A stretch of DNA of 64,000 nt from Sphaerosporella brunnea (lineage: Eukaryota > Ascomycota > Pezizomycetes > Pezizales > Pyronemataceae): positions 124,001 to 188,000 of the forward strand of contig VXIS01000012.1 of the NCBI GenBank assembly GCA_008704415.1, given 5' to 3'. The notes beneath the pieces are model-generated. The model saw nothing but the letters and a program-made list of their open reading frames with translations, was not told the DNA's origin and made no database searches. This document shows positions 34,009 through 45,107 of the stretch, piece by piece (position 1 is the stretch's first letter; every line of letters begins with the position of its first letter). The position numbers and the translations under genes were made by a program.

Positions 34009-36334
34009 TCAAACCCCACTATCATCCTGAAAGGTATCAACAGTCTTAGTATAGTTCCTCCAATCCCAACACGTCTCCTGAATCTGCTGTTCATTCCTAA
34101 TCGTCGTCCTAATCTCACGCTGTCGCTCCACAATCTGCGATGCCAACCCCGAGGACGCATGCCAGGCTTTCCTTCGATATCAGCAAACCACAAAGACGGC
34201 AGAGGGGTTGGGGGGGGGGGGTACCGATGTGACAATGCATCAACCACACTCCGGCTGCGAAGCTATTAGTGATGTGTTTGGAAGACACACGATTGTCAAT
34301 GCGGAAAGCGATGACGAGGTATCCCGTGGAATCGAGGCTGCGGATGTGGTGATTAGTCTTTTGGGGGAGAGGAGGGGAGTAAGGGGATTTACAGCGCCAC
34401 ATCACGACGAAGCGGGTTGTTGAAGTTCAGCTTTGGCTTGGGATCGAGGGCATCCCATTCTCCGTGACCTTGAGCCAAAATAGCAAAATCGTGGCCGTGC
34501 AGCTGCGGAATAATTTTAGCAAATTCACGGATAAGCCGATCCAGTGAGAGGTGGCTTACGTGAATAGGATGCGCGGCCCGGATTTCACGTTGTTCGGGGT
34601 GCGTCGTACTATTGAAAGCGCCTTTTGTCTGGGTTAACCAATTTCTTTGCCAGATCGACAATATCAAAATTTGGGTTTGACAGGTACCTTGGATGATGAA
34701 ATACACCCAGTCGAAAAACGGCCACACCTGGCGGTGGTTCTCAACGATCACATCGTATTCCGGATTACACGTTGTGTTTTCGAGGTTGACGATCACAGGA
34801 TTTCCCCAATCCAACCACATGGGCTCGCCACCTACCTCCCACCTCTGGAAACCGTGTGTCACGTTCTCGTCCACGGCCACTATCAGCTCCTGCGTATCTA
34901 CCGGGTTTTTACCGACAAACCACGGGACTATCGGGTGCGATTGGTCCGGAGGCTTGTCTACGCACTCCGGTGGGTTCGTGGCGTTGTAGTAGTCCAAATC
35001 ATATGGCTTTGACACTGGGTCGGAAAGGACAGCCGGGGAGTAGCCATCGGGCGAGTAACGAAGAATACCATAGGTCGGCCACAAGCCGGGGCGGAGTTTG
35101 CCACAGTGGGCCAAGGGAATAGTGCGGATCCAGAAGTTTCCATCCTCCGGGGCTGGAGGGAACGGCGCAGTCGAGTTGGGGTTTGCGGTCACCACAAGCG
35201 TGTATCTCTGGCCTGAATGTGCCGGTTAGCTACAAAATTCTTTTCATCGAGACACTAGGCGAGTTATACCGATTCCGATGGAAATCGAGTCGGTTTCGTA
35301 TGGATGGATCGGCACGAAATCAGTCTGTACAACCTCCAGCATGTGGTTGTCGATCGAAAACTTGTACTGCATGTCGGCAGAGGTGTTGACGATTCGAAGC
35401 AGATACTTCTTCCCCTTTTGCACGACGGCTTCGAAGCGTGAGCCCCCGCGGCCGCTGCAGTTGCTGCTTGGGTCCACGTCGGAGCCCTGGCATGGAAAGA
35501 TACCTGCTCGAGAATTAGTCCACATCTAAGAGCAAAAGGCATTGTAACGAGAAGTGGCTTTTGTTTGGTTAGCTGCGGTAAACAATGACACGAAGCGCTA
35601 GAAACTGACCTGTGATACCAGCTGTGTCCATACTGGGTGACCTGGAACTCGTATGTGTAGCTTTCACCGGGCTTGATTGGACATTGTGTCACTCCATTGA
35701 CTCCATCGGCCTCAGAGGACTTCCACTGTCGGATACCATGCCTGGGCTTGTTAGTTCCACGCCCCAGGTATTAGATATACACCATACCAGTGAATAGTAG
35801 TCCCGTTGTCGTATTCAGGGTGGATAGGATCTGAGAGATGGTTGGTGACATGAATTACTGCAAAGAACACCATCAATTCTAGTCATCTTCAAGGGAGAAT
35901 TATTGGTTACAGACTCAGCTTGTCTCCCCAGTTGGCTTCAATTAACGGCCCAGGATATGTTCCGTTTATGACCTGGCTTCTGCGCTTGACGCCATCGGGG
36001 AGACATCGAGCCAATACTGTGACATCCATCAGTCCTCTTGGCCGAGTACCTATGAGAGGGAAGTAAACATGCCTCTCGGGTAACACCTTCCGGCCACCGT
36101 CGTTCATAGTCCGTGTGGATGTCGAAACGGCGGCCAACACCACCATCAAGCCAGCATTGACGGTTGTTGGGAGAATTGCAAAAGGAAGAGAGTTTAGTGT
36201 AATCATGGTTCAAAGGCTCAATTACAGTATGAGTAGAAGGTGGGTATCTGAGGCAAGTAGTGTTCCGTATCGACTCCCCAAGTGAGGCCAAACGTGTAGG
36301 CCGCCCACTTGGTGATGAACTCAACGAAACCCAT
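34009..36334 (-). pseudogene. Multicopper oxidase (laccase/ascorbate-oxidase type), probably disabled by exon loss
   Basis: Multicopper oxidases oxidise phenols or metals with O2 at a four-copper centre. All copper-ligand motifs are present: TTIHWHG, GHSWYHSHFSLQ, AHPIHLHGHDF and WLMHCHIAWHASSGLA. They join only when introns are removed at 36068-36017, 35914-35858, 35787-35742, 35609-35558, 35269-35213, 34687-34622, 34559-34503, 34392-34338, 34290-34255 and 34224-34167. Two defects appear. After HFSLQC the frame meets a stop and about 50-60 residues of the domain 1-2 linker are missing before IFPCQGSDVDP; the joint (35540-35504) looks like remains of two intron ends. The N-terminal MGFVEFITKWAAYTFGL frame also shifts before CNSPNNRQCW. 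The remaining exons look undamaged, so loss is probably recent. An unusual functional form cannot be excluded. Confidence 0.7.
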
Positions 36335-37054
36335 AGCGAAGGTGCTTGGATTGGGATTTGAGGGCCGAGGGAGGGCACCCGTCCTGATATGCCTCTGGCC
36401 AGGCCAATCAACCAAGCCTGCAGAGTGAAGAGTTCCTCCATCTCAGCCTCTGGCCAAGCGATCAAGCCTGCAGAGTGGAGAGTTCTCAGCTCACGGATGA
36501 TGCAGTCTCTCAGCTGAAGGTGGATGAGGAGGGATCGCTTGGAGGGCTGAACGGGCCATCAAGCATCCAATGAAACGTTACACACAGTTTCGCGGTTGGG
36601 TATGTGTGTAGAATAGAATGCATGGCTGAGCTGAAGGGTGGAGAATCGGAAAAACAAAAGTAAGACCGACATCGTGCGATGTTTCTGCGCTGCAGGTGGG
36701 CAATGTCTGCACTGTGCGCGGGAGTATTGCACGTGCCATGGGGCTGGGGCCGAGAAAGGGTGTGGAATAGCGGGCATCCAGAAACTCGGATTGTGCAGCA
36801 GAAACAGAGTCATATACATACACGGGCAATGATGATAAGATACAGTGCAGGAAACCGAAAAGCACTACATGCACATACGATATTTGCCAAAAAGAAGCAG
36901 ACACCATTCCCAGAACAAAAAGGAAACTCACACTCCAAGAAAACAAAAACACCTTTTCCGTGTCAAAACAAAGCTGTGCATCTGACCCTACGCCTTGAAT
37001 TTATGTCCAAGACAACTTGGAACAAACGGCACGATGTTGCTCCCTTGTATTCTC
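36335..37054. other. Intergenic between the oxidase remnant and the Cys-rich gene
   Basis: No gene is visible. A 30-40 bp stretch is imperfectly repeated at 36408-36440 and 36443-36485 (GCCTGCAGAGTG, GAGAGTTC and CTCAGC words). Confidence 0.45.
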
Positions 37055-37555
37055 TCATTGGTATCTGGCACACTCCAAGCAAAGACGCCCCTCGCCATTG
37101 CTTGCAGAGCATCCAAAATCACACACGACCCGATGGCATCCAAGGCATCTGACCTCATCCTCCTCCAGTTGATAGCTCACTCCACGTTCACAATCCTCGC
37201 ACCGCAATTCTGGCTGGACCTGCGGCGCCGCAGGAACATTACCCTGCCGCCGGAATGGTGAGAAGAAGCACCTATGCGGCTCGTTGGGCTGTTGTTGCAC
37301 GTGATTCTGAGCTTGCGGCGAGGCTTGCTTTTGCACAGCTGGAGGAGTAGATTTGGCTGCTGCGAACAACTTCTGTAGCGTGTACTGGTGAACGAGTTCC
37401 TCGTTTGGCCGTGCGCGTGTCCGCTTGAGTGTTCGGCCGGAGATGGAGCAGCCGCGTGCAGGACTGTTCGATTCCGAAGAGGAGCGCTTTCGTTTTTGCG
37501 GAGAAGGCTGATAATGCGCGGGCGTCTGGAAGGAGGAGAAGAATTGCGTTGCCAT
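37055..37555 (-). CDS. Small Cys-rich protein with putative zinc-binding C-terminus
   Basis: A single exon encodes 166 residues; I do not recognise a named family. The N-terminal part is low-complexity and basic (QKRKRSSSESNSPARG, then RTLKRTRARPNEELVHQYTL), suggesting nuclear location. The C-terminal 60 residues are compact and conserved-looking: LRCEDCERGVSYQLEEDEVR, CLGCHRVVCDFGCSASNGEG, RLCLECARYQ. Eight Cys in CxxC-type pairs (CEDC, CLGC, CDFGC, CLEC) suggest one or two structural zinc sites. The start is ATG at 37555 (MATQFFSSFQ); the frame is open to 37759, but that extension is hydrophobic, unlike a conserved N-terminus, and lies in the promoter. It is divergent from UTP4 with 304 bp between the starts. 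Zinc binding is inference from Cys spacing. Confidence 0.7.
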   Translation of the reverse strand: MATQFFSSFQTPAHYQPSPQKRKRSSSESNSPARGCSISGRTLKRTRARPNEELVHQYTLQKLFAAAKSTPPAVQKQASPQAQNHVQQQPNEPHRCFFSPFRRQGNVPAAPQVQPELRCEDCERGVSYQLEEDEVRCLGCHRVVCDFGCSASNGEGRLCLECARYQ

Positions 37556-37859
37556 GGCCGGTTTTCGTCGGTCAATTGTTTGGGATGGTGGTGGTGGTGT
37601 GCTGTGGGGGTGGATCACAATTGAGCGCAACGCGGCAGACGTGTTGAAGCCAAACACCAACGCCAAGCCGTCGCGTAATCCACAAAGAGTTGGTTCCCAA
37701 AAAAAAAAGTTCGCCCAGTGAAAAAAAACCCAGGCCACGGACCAACCATTCAACATCAATCACTCACCTACTCGGATTTGCGCACATATCCCACCGGTAG
37801 CTCAACACCTTTGAACGCTGTGCGCAATCAAAATCAACTCCTCAAAAGAATTCACAACA

Positions 37860-40678
37860 ATGGACCCGAATCATGGTCTTGCCGTTGACAAGAGGAACCC
37901 GAATCAAACCCATCTGTCGATGCACCGATGTCGCTTCGTCGACTACCCTCCCAGCAGCATCACTGCGATCGCATTCTCGCACCCCTCCGTCCCACAAAGC
38001 GCTCGCATGCCCCCAACCTCTTTGCGTGTGGCGATCGGCCGCAACAATGGCTCCATCGAGATTTGGAATCCGCTATCGGGAAAATGGCACCTCGAGGCCA
38101 CTCTGCAGGGTGGAAAAGACCGCTCCATTGAGGGTCTTGTTTGGATACAGGACTACGATGAGAATGGAGAAGGCGCTTTGCGGCTGCTGAGTATCGGATT
38201 CACGTCTGTGGTCACGGAATGGGATCTGGAAACCGGGCGACCAGCGGCACACCTGGATTGCAACGGCGGTGTGATCTGGTCGATCTCTGCGCAACCGCGA
38301 CGGAACGCTTTCGAGGTGCCTGAAGAAGAGCGAGACAACGACGAGCTGCTGGCGCAGAAGGTGGTGGTCGGAACTGATGACGGAACTTTGAAGCTGCTGA
38401 GTACGGCGGGCGGAAAGGGCCAGTTGACCTTCGTTAAAAATTTGGCGAGAGCTGGCACCTCGAAGTCTAGGGTGCTCAGCTTGGTCTGGAAGAATCGCCA
38501 CACCGTTGTTGCGGGAATGGCTGACTCGCAGATACGGGTGTGGGATATCAAGAGTGGGCGCAGCATCGGAAAAATGTCGCTGAACCGGGAGCGGAGGAAG
38601 GAAGTGCTGGTCTGGGCGGTAAAAGCGCTCCGAAACGGAGACATTGTCTCTGGCGATTCGCGGGGTGAAGTCACGTTTTGGGATGGTACAAATTACACAA
38701 TGAAGCAGCGATTGCAGGTACATGAAGCGGACTGTTTGACCCTTGAAGTGGGAGGTTTAAACGGTGAAAATGTGGTCAGTGGTGGTGCCGACATGAGGAC
38801 CGTATTCTTGCAACGTGCCAGCGGCGGCCGAGGCTGGAGCCAGGTTTTCAGAAGGCGATTCCACAAGCACGATGTGAGAGCCATGGCTGCATATGAGTCC
38901 GGCCCGTTCAGTGTGATCGTTTCTGGAGGTATGTCGCCCACCTTGGCCCGGCAGTGTTCAAACTGACATTTTGCAGGTGTTGACATGTACCCGATCATCA
39001 TTCCCTTCCGCGCCTTTACCTCCGAAACCCAGCGGACACTCCCATTTGTTCCTCAAAATCCAGTCGTCGTGTCGGTGCCCGAACACAGAATGTTGATGAG
39101 CTTTTGGGAACATGAGGTCAAGATATGGAAGGTTGAGGAGCTGTCTGAGCTGATGTTTGAGGACATGGACTCCGAAGATCAGGGCCGAAAACTTCTAAGC
39201 CGGATCGTTTTGAGTGTAGGTGCTCTCTGCGATCTCAACAAGTGCGGATTGTTAATATCCTTCAGAATGAAGAATACATCACCTCGGCCGACATCGTAAC
39301 CTTGCCTGGGAACGCTGGCTTCCTCCTCGTTGTCTCCACAGTTGGAGAGGTGAAGCTTTTTTGCCTGCGCCAAAAGCGCAGCTCGGGCGTTCTTCGCGTT
39401 CAGAGAATTGCGATTCCTGCGACATTGCCTCTCAAGAGCATCGGCGACGACGATGATGAAGATTCTGACGACGAAGAAGAGGTAGAGTTGGCGGAAGAAG
39501 GCGCCCGGCTTGTCAAGTTCTCGCCGGATGGAAAGCGACTTCTGATCATCACGCCGGATTCCAGGATTCTCATGGCAAACATTGACCTCACCATGTCTGC
39601 CGACAGAAAAGAGAAGCCGACCGTCGGACTATCCTCTCCCATCTACGAACTCGACCGTGACCTGCCCCAGAGAAAGTCGCAACCACGCCACCAAAATAGC
39701 GCTCCCAGCAAGAAGATATTGCAGCGTCGACAAGACGAAGGCAGCCATGGCAAATACCTGCACACAATCACTAAGGCTACCTTCTCTAGTACATCGCGTC
39801 TCCTTGCCGTCGGCGATCTGGCCGGCAATATTACGACATTCTCCCTCCACGACGGCGTCTGGTCTCGCATCAGCAACCCCATCCCTCGTCTTCCCGCCGC
39901 CCCAGTGGTACTCCTCTTCCGCCCCGCGCCGCAAACCCTCCAGATCTCGGACTCCGCGCACACAGATTCCGACGAAGACGAAGCACCCGACGCCGAGCTC
40001 CTCGTTGTCCCCGTCGACACACACATGCTGCACCTATTCTCCGCAACCTCAGGCCGGCTCACCGCGTGGTCCCAGCGAAACCCCATGCCCGGCTGCCTAC
40101 CCGTCGAGTTCGCAGGACTGATGGATCGCGCAGTAGGCGCCTTCTGGGATGGTCACGCGCGCGCATGGATCCATGGTGCGGGCTGGGTGTGCATGTTTGA
40201 CTTTTCTCGTGACTGGAAAAACAACCACCTCTCGTTCGACACGGTGGCAGTGAGCACCGAGGGCGCTGGAGGAAAGAGGAAACGTGGAGTCCCCCTGAGC
40301 GTCGGTAGCATTAGCGGTGCCGGAGGTAGGATGCACACTCCTCTGATGGTGGCGCGACGGTCGCAGGGCAAGGCTCCGGCACAGTCAGATGCGGAGAGCA
40401 GTGAGGATGAGAACGATGGATTCAATGCGGCGGCGGCAGTGGCGAAGGACCCAACCAAGCGGCAGCAAGGCAAGAGGGGTGGGCCAGGTGTATATTGGAG
40501 CTCGTTTAGGTATAAAAGTCTGCTGGGATTCTTGCCGGTAGGCACCAAGGAGGTTGTGCAGATGTTTGGAGAGGGCTGGGAGGGAAGAGGTGGGTTGAAT
40601 GCAATTGAGATCGCCGTCGTGGAGAGACCCATATGGGATGTTTCTCTTCCCCCGAGATTCACAGATGGGAAGAGCTAG
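37860..40678 (+). CDS. UTP4: U3 snoRNP protein UTP4 (cirhin), WD40 protein, 3 exons
   Basis: UTP4 is part of the t-UTP/UTP-A subcomplex of the small-subunit processome and acts in the nucleolus on nascent 35S pre-rRNA. Exons are 37860-38928, 38977-39215 and 39266-40678, with introns of 48 and 50 bp (GTATGT..CTGAC..GCAG and GTAGGT..TTCAG). The product is 906 residues. The start MDPNHGLAVDK leads into MHRCRFVDYPPSSITAIAFS, the usual Utp4 opening. WD-repeat blades follow: IGRNNGSIEIWNP, LLSIGFTSVVTEWDLETG, VVGTDDGTLKLLS, GMADSQIRVWDIKSG and SGDSRGEVTFWDG. A second propeller carries KYLHTITKATFSSTSRLLAV and FSLHDGVWSRI. An acidic insert (DDDDEDSDDEEE) and the C-terminal block YKSLLGFLPVG..VVERPIWDV are typical. 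Assignment is by overall architecture and these blocks. Confidence 0.88.
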
Positions 40679-42233
40679 GTAGACGCGTTCATCAAAAAGT
40701 TTTTTGATCGGTTAATGTTTACGGGCGAATATGCACAATATCTACCCCCCTCTAGAGGCGGAAGTGTAGACTACCCCCAAATCTGGTGCCGGGTGACAAC
40801 CTGTGACCCGCCTAGTGGGTGACAATCTATGACCCTCCGACAACCTCTGGCGCACTCCCACACCCACACCGCGCCCCCCCACACTGTACCTCTATCTCCC
40901 ACCCGCTGCAGCACCCTTTTTCTTCCCTACCTCTGAATCTCCTTTCGCCACCATCTTTGATGGCTTCAAATCTCAGCATCACGAGATTACCGACCGTGAC
41001 CGCTAGCGGGGTGAACAATGGTTCAAATGAAGATTCTTCAGAACTCGGAGGCTGCGTTGAAGTCACTGTTTTCAAGCCTTCTCGTGCACCCTGTATCGGT
41101 GAAGGACTTCTCAAAGAGACGAAACGTGCGAAAGCATGAATCCCCTTGAAGGACGCGGTACCCAAGATATTAGCGATCGGTCGATGGACGCACAAAGGCA
41201 AGCGATGTGGTGCAGCATCACCACCAGAAGATTGATTACCAAGCCGAAGGCTGCACGCAAACAACATTGAGGTCGATCGGGAGCAATTCCGTCATGAGTG
41301 GAAGTGACGAAGCAAGCTGATGCCTCGGGCGACTACTTCCTAAGTGTGGATTTTTTCAGCACTTGCAGAAGGCTACAAGATTGGCTGCTTCAGTTCTCGC
41401 AACGCTTTTGCAGGAAGGAATGTTTGACGCCCAACCCAGCAACTTTTGAAGTCTGGTGTTGTCTTTGCCAGAGATGGACACGACATGAGCGATGGCACCT
41501 GTTCGTGTAGGAGATATATCAAGATACGTTTGTGCAGCCATTTATGGGTCTCGACTAGCCCCAAAGGAGGAATCGCACTCGTGTAAACTGGATTTCGACA
41601 TACCAGCAATCAATGCCAGTCTTGGATAACGACGCAACTCTTCAGCTGAAGTCTCGCTTTGATGCACGCCTGAAAGCTCTTCAAGATGTACCACCTCAGG
41701 CTGGTTTATCGCTAGAGTTTGAGTTGTCGGATGCCGGTATTCTGCCGTGCAACCTTGAACAACCACCACCCACTGCGCGCTCCGCCGTCTGCTGTAAACT
41801 TCATCTCCTCTTCTCTCCTCCTCCGCCTCCTCCTCCTCCTCCCTCCGCTTCAAACCGCCACCGTTTGTGCTGCATTTCATTGGTCGCCCCCCGCGCGAGC
41901 CTGAATCAGCAACCAAGTCATCGAAGCGACACAAACTAAAAACTTCGGCTCTGTTTCCACTCCCCACCCTGCTCCTCAAACCCACCCAAAAATTCCACTT
42001 CTACATATTGCACCCCAAACCCCACCACCGCAGTCCCACTATCGATTTCCCTCCTTCGCATTTCGCCATAAATAAACACCTTCAACCTTCAATCTAGCGA
42101 GACACCTGTCCAACTTTACCCCCTCACCGTCCGCCCCGTCCGCCCCAATACTTCCGGGCGGTCAGCCTTAATACTCCAAACCCCTCCGACCCCGCCGCCA
42201 CCCAACCAGTTCGTCTATACCCACCTGACAAAC
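40679..42233. other. Intergenic, possible decayed coding fragments
   Basis: A CT-rich leader precedes an ATG at 40960 that opens only 59 codons (MASNLSITRL..). A second, overlapping frame reads MVQMKILQNSEAALKSLFSS and continues past KDFSKRRNVRKHESP. Near 41360-41430 another frame gives ALAEGYKIGCFSSRNAFAGR. These look like scattered pieces of one old gene, but no family is recognised and no intact model can be made. The last 250 bases are C-rich and lead into REI1. Confidence 0.3.
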
Positions 42234-43900
42234 ATGGCTTCCGTTCTTTCCCCCCCACCGCAGAAGCAGACAAAGTCGTCGCTCGCTGCGACCCATCCGT
42301 TTACTTGCAACACTTGCCTAGTCGCCTTCCGCGCTCACGAGGCCCAGCGCAGTCACTACCACACGGACTGGCAGTATGTATCTTCCTGCGTTTGCCGTTC
42401 CTACGCCTTGTAGTTTCTGGTTGATCGATCTAACATTCCGCTTCGTGCAGTCAATACAACCTGAAGCGCAAGGTTGCCGACCTCGCCCCGCTATCGTCGG
42501 AAGTGTTCGCGGAAAAGATTCTTCAGAAGCAGGCCGATACCCAGCTGGAGCGTGAACGTGCCACTTTTGAGAAGCATTGCGCGCCCTGCAACAAGACCTA
42601 CTACTCGGAGAACGGCTACATAAATCACGTCGGCTCGCACAAGCACCGGCAGAATGTGGCGACTGCGCAGATGAACGCGATACGTGCTGGAGGAAGCGGA
42701 AGGACCGTCACCGCCGGCGGCGCAAACCGCGCCAGGGATCATGATGATAAGGATGAGACTGCTAGTGTTGGCAGCTCTACGTTTTCGCTTGGAGAGCCGG
42801 TTGGAGAGGAACCCGTCGTCGCTAAGAGCGCGGCGTTGGCGGAAAAGGTGGAGTCTTTGAACATTTCAAATGATTCTACGCCTGCACCTTCGGTGGCGGC
42901 GCAGGGCGATAAGCAGACTGCTCTTCCCTTGGAGGCTTGCTTGTTCTGTCCTTATGTTTCGCTGTCACTCACCCTGAATGTTAGCCACATGTCGAAAGCC
43001 CACGGATTGTTTATTCCCGAAGCGACGTATCTCGTCGATCTCCCCGGATTGATCAAGTATCTCGGTGAGAAGCTTGTTTTTGGTAACATGTGCTTGTACT
43101 GCAACAAGCAGAAGGGTGGATTGGAAGGGATCCGGACACACATGCAACACAAGGGTCACACCATGCTTGCATTCGAGACGGAAGAGCAGCAGGTTGAGCT
43201 TGGACAGTTCTACGACTTCCGGAGTACCTACTCGGATGCCGGTGAAGAGTCCTCCAGCTCTGACGAGGCTGAGGCTTCCAGATCGAAGGCTGCCGACGGT
43301 GAGGAGGACGAATGGGAGGATGAAGACGACAATGGAGAGGCTTGGGAGACCGATTCGGACACCTCGGTCGATTCGACAAATCTCGGCTCCATCCCGATCG
43401 ACCGTGTGCCCAGAACCTCTCGGAGAACGGAGTCGGTCGGTCACCACATGCAAGACGGCTGGCACTCGCACGCTCACCAAATCTACCACGATGAGTATGA
43501 GCTGCACTTGCCATCCGGACGCTCGGTCGGTCACCGTTCGCTTGCCCGGTATTACCGACAGAACCTGCGCGACCACCCCGCAGCCCCCGCCCGCCGCGCA
43601 GTTGAGTATCGCCGTGCGGACGAGGAGGAGGAGGATGATGACGATGAGGAGGGTGGCGTCGAGGTTGGCGAGAACAGAGAACGTGCTCTCAACCGCCGCG
43701 AGAGGCGTGAGGAGGCTCGCGCTGTTGCTCGACGTGGCGAGACTGGTATGATAGGAGCAACGACTTCGCAGAAGCGCGATGTTCAGAAAATGCACAAGCT
43801 CGCCCAGGCCGAAGAGCAGCGTGGACGCAGGAGGTTTGAAGCCGGGGTCAACCAACAGGCCAATTCGCAGAAGCACTTCCGCGACCCGCTCCTGCAGTAG
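42234..43900 (+). CDS. REI1: REI1-type cytoplasmic 60S maturation zinc-finger protein, 2 exons
   Basis: REI1 (ZNF622) acts late in cytoplasmic 60S maturation, helping remove and recycle Arx1-Alb1 and probing the exit tunnel. Exons are 42234-42373 and 42451-43900; the 77-bp intron begins GTATGT and ends GTGCAG, with CTAAC as branch site. The product is 529 residues. Four C2H2-type fingers are visible: FTCNTCLVAFRAHEAQRSHY..H, completed by splicing as TDWHQYNLKRKVADL; HCAPCNKTYYSENGYINHVG; ACLFCPYVSLSLTLNVSHMS; and MCLYCNKQKGGLEGIRTHMQ. A long acidic Ser/Asp/Glu region follows, then LPSGRSVGHRSLARYYRQN and a basic C-terminus with KRDVQKMHKLAQAEEQR. Finger order, the YNLKRK motif and the LPSGRSVGHRSL motif are all as in Rei1. 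Confidence 0.93.
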
Positions 43901-44579
43901 ATGTGCTGCGCACACGTTTGGGGGGGGGGGCTGTACAGTTTCTTTCTTTTTCTGTTCGCTGCTTGAAGACGTTCGAAAAGTTGTGCGTTGCTGCTGCTGC
44001 TTAGGGGTTCTTTTTTCACTTATGGTTTTCCGGGTTCAAGGTGGGGTTTCCGAGGCGGGGATATGGGTGATGGGGATATGGCGGGGATATCATGGGTTAC
44101 ATCTGGTTTTTTCCTTACGACTCTTTTCTTTCTTTTCTTTACGGAGTTTTCTGATGCTTTGGTGAACGGCATGGCTGCGGATTTTCCACATTGAATTTCC
44201 TTTCCCTCTGTTTGCGTCACTTCCGTCCTTATCGATGCCAAGGCTTGTGATGCGGAAAGTGGAGAAATAATTTCGTGAAGCTCTCCAACAACATATTACA
44301 TTGTTGCTATCGCAACCACTACTTTGTTTTTTTTTTTTGCACAACCTCGCAATTAGGGGTCCTCAAAGCAGGCTGGGAAAGCCGGCTGGCTGGAAAAATG
44401 GAGTCGGCATGCAGCCAAACAGAGAGACCAGCCGAAGGCGGGGGGTTGGTGCTGCTTGTCGGCTGAGAGCCCGGTGACGTCGTTGCAACTTCTCACGTCA
44501 CGGACCCGTCAGGAGATTACCTATTCATCCTCACTCTTCCCATTTGGCGGGCAGCCCATTTTGAGCATCCATAAAAAAA
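43901..44579. other. Intergenic downstream of REI1
   Basis: This is the 3' region of REI1, with T-rich and poly-G runs. No gene is seen. Confidence 0.45.
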
Positions 44580-44729
44580 CTCCAAAGGGTCGAGTGTCAG
44601 TCCGTGTGATTGGACGCTCCCCCGCCGCATACTTGTATGTTATTTTAGTATGGGTTCGTAAGGCGGTCGGTTTTGGAGCAGTGTCGAGTGTTTTTTTTTT
44701 GATACGAACTAGCACTCGACCCTTTGGAG
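44580..44729. mobile_element. MITE-like element with inverted terminal repeats
   Basis: CTCCAAAGGGTCGAGTG at 44580-44596 is exactly inverted at 44713-44729. The match continues inward imperfectly (AGTCCGT against AGTTCGT), giving arms of about 30 bp around a core of about 90 bp with no coding capacity. There is a short poly-T near 44690-44700. The small size and terminal inverted repeats fit a miniature inverted-repeat transposable element. No clear target-site duplication was identified, so the call is tentative. Confidence 0.45.
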
Positions 44730-45034
44730 CTGGGGGGGTATTTTGGACAGCGGGATTTTCTGTGGGGGGCATCTTAAACATTAACCTTGATTTGTTATTC
44801 TACTGATGGAGTTGATTCCTGCTACCACCACCACCACTCATCGATCACAGTCTTAGACTCGGCACGTCTGTCAGGGTGAGACCGCCACGCAACGAACCGG
44901 AAACCAGCACCGTCTCGTACGCGTATCACAAGCAAGAGCAGTTGCGCGTCTTCAAAGATGACGTACATATTCTTTTTTGGCCGGGGGGGTGAGTATCAAG
45001 CTTTGCCACCCACGGGAAGATCTTGCGGGCCGTG

Positions 45035-45040
45035 TATAAA
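45035..45040 (+). promoter_or_regulatory. TATA box of the DUF1769-type gene
   Basis: TATAAA lies 68 bp upstream of the ATG, followed by a (CAA) repeat and an A-rich stretch directly before the start codon. Confidence 0.5.
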
Positions 45041-45107
45041 ATCCGGCAGCAACAACAACAACAACAATCACACTCACTCCACCCGTCAATAAAGAAAAAG
45101 AAAAAAA

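Noticed and set aside
37556..37759. N-terminal extension of the Cys-rich protein
   Set aside because: The extension is hydrophobic without the layout of a signal peptide and lies in the promoter; the ATG at 37555 has a better context.
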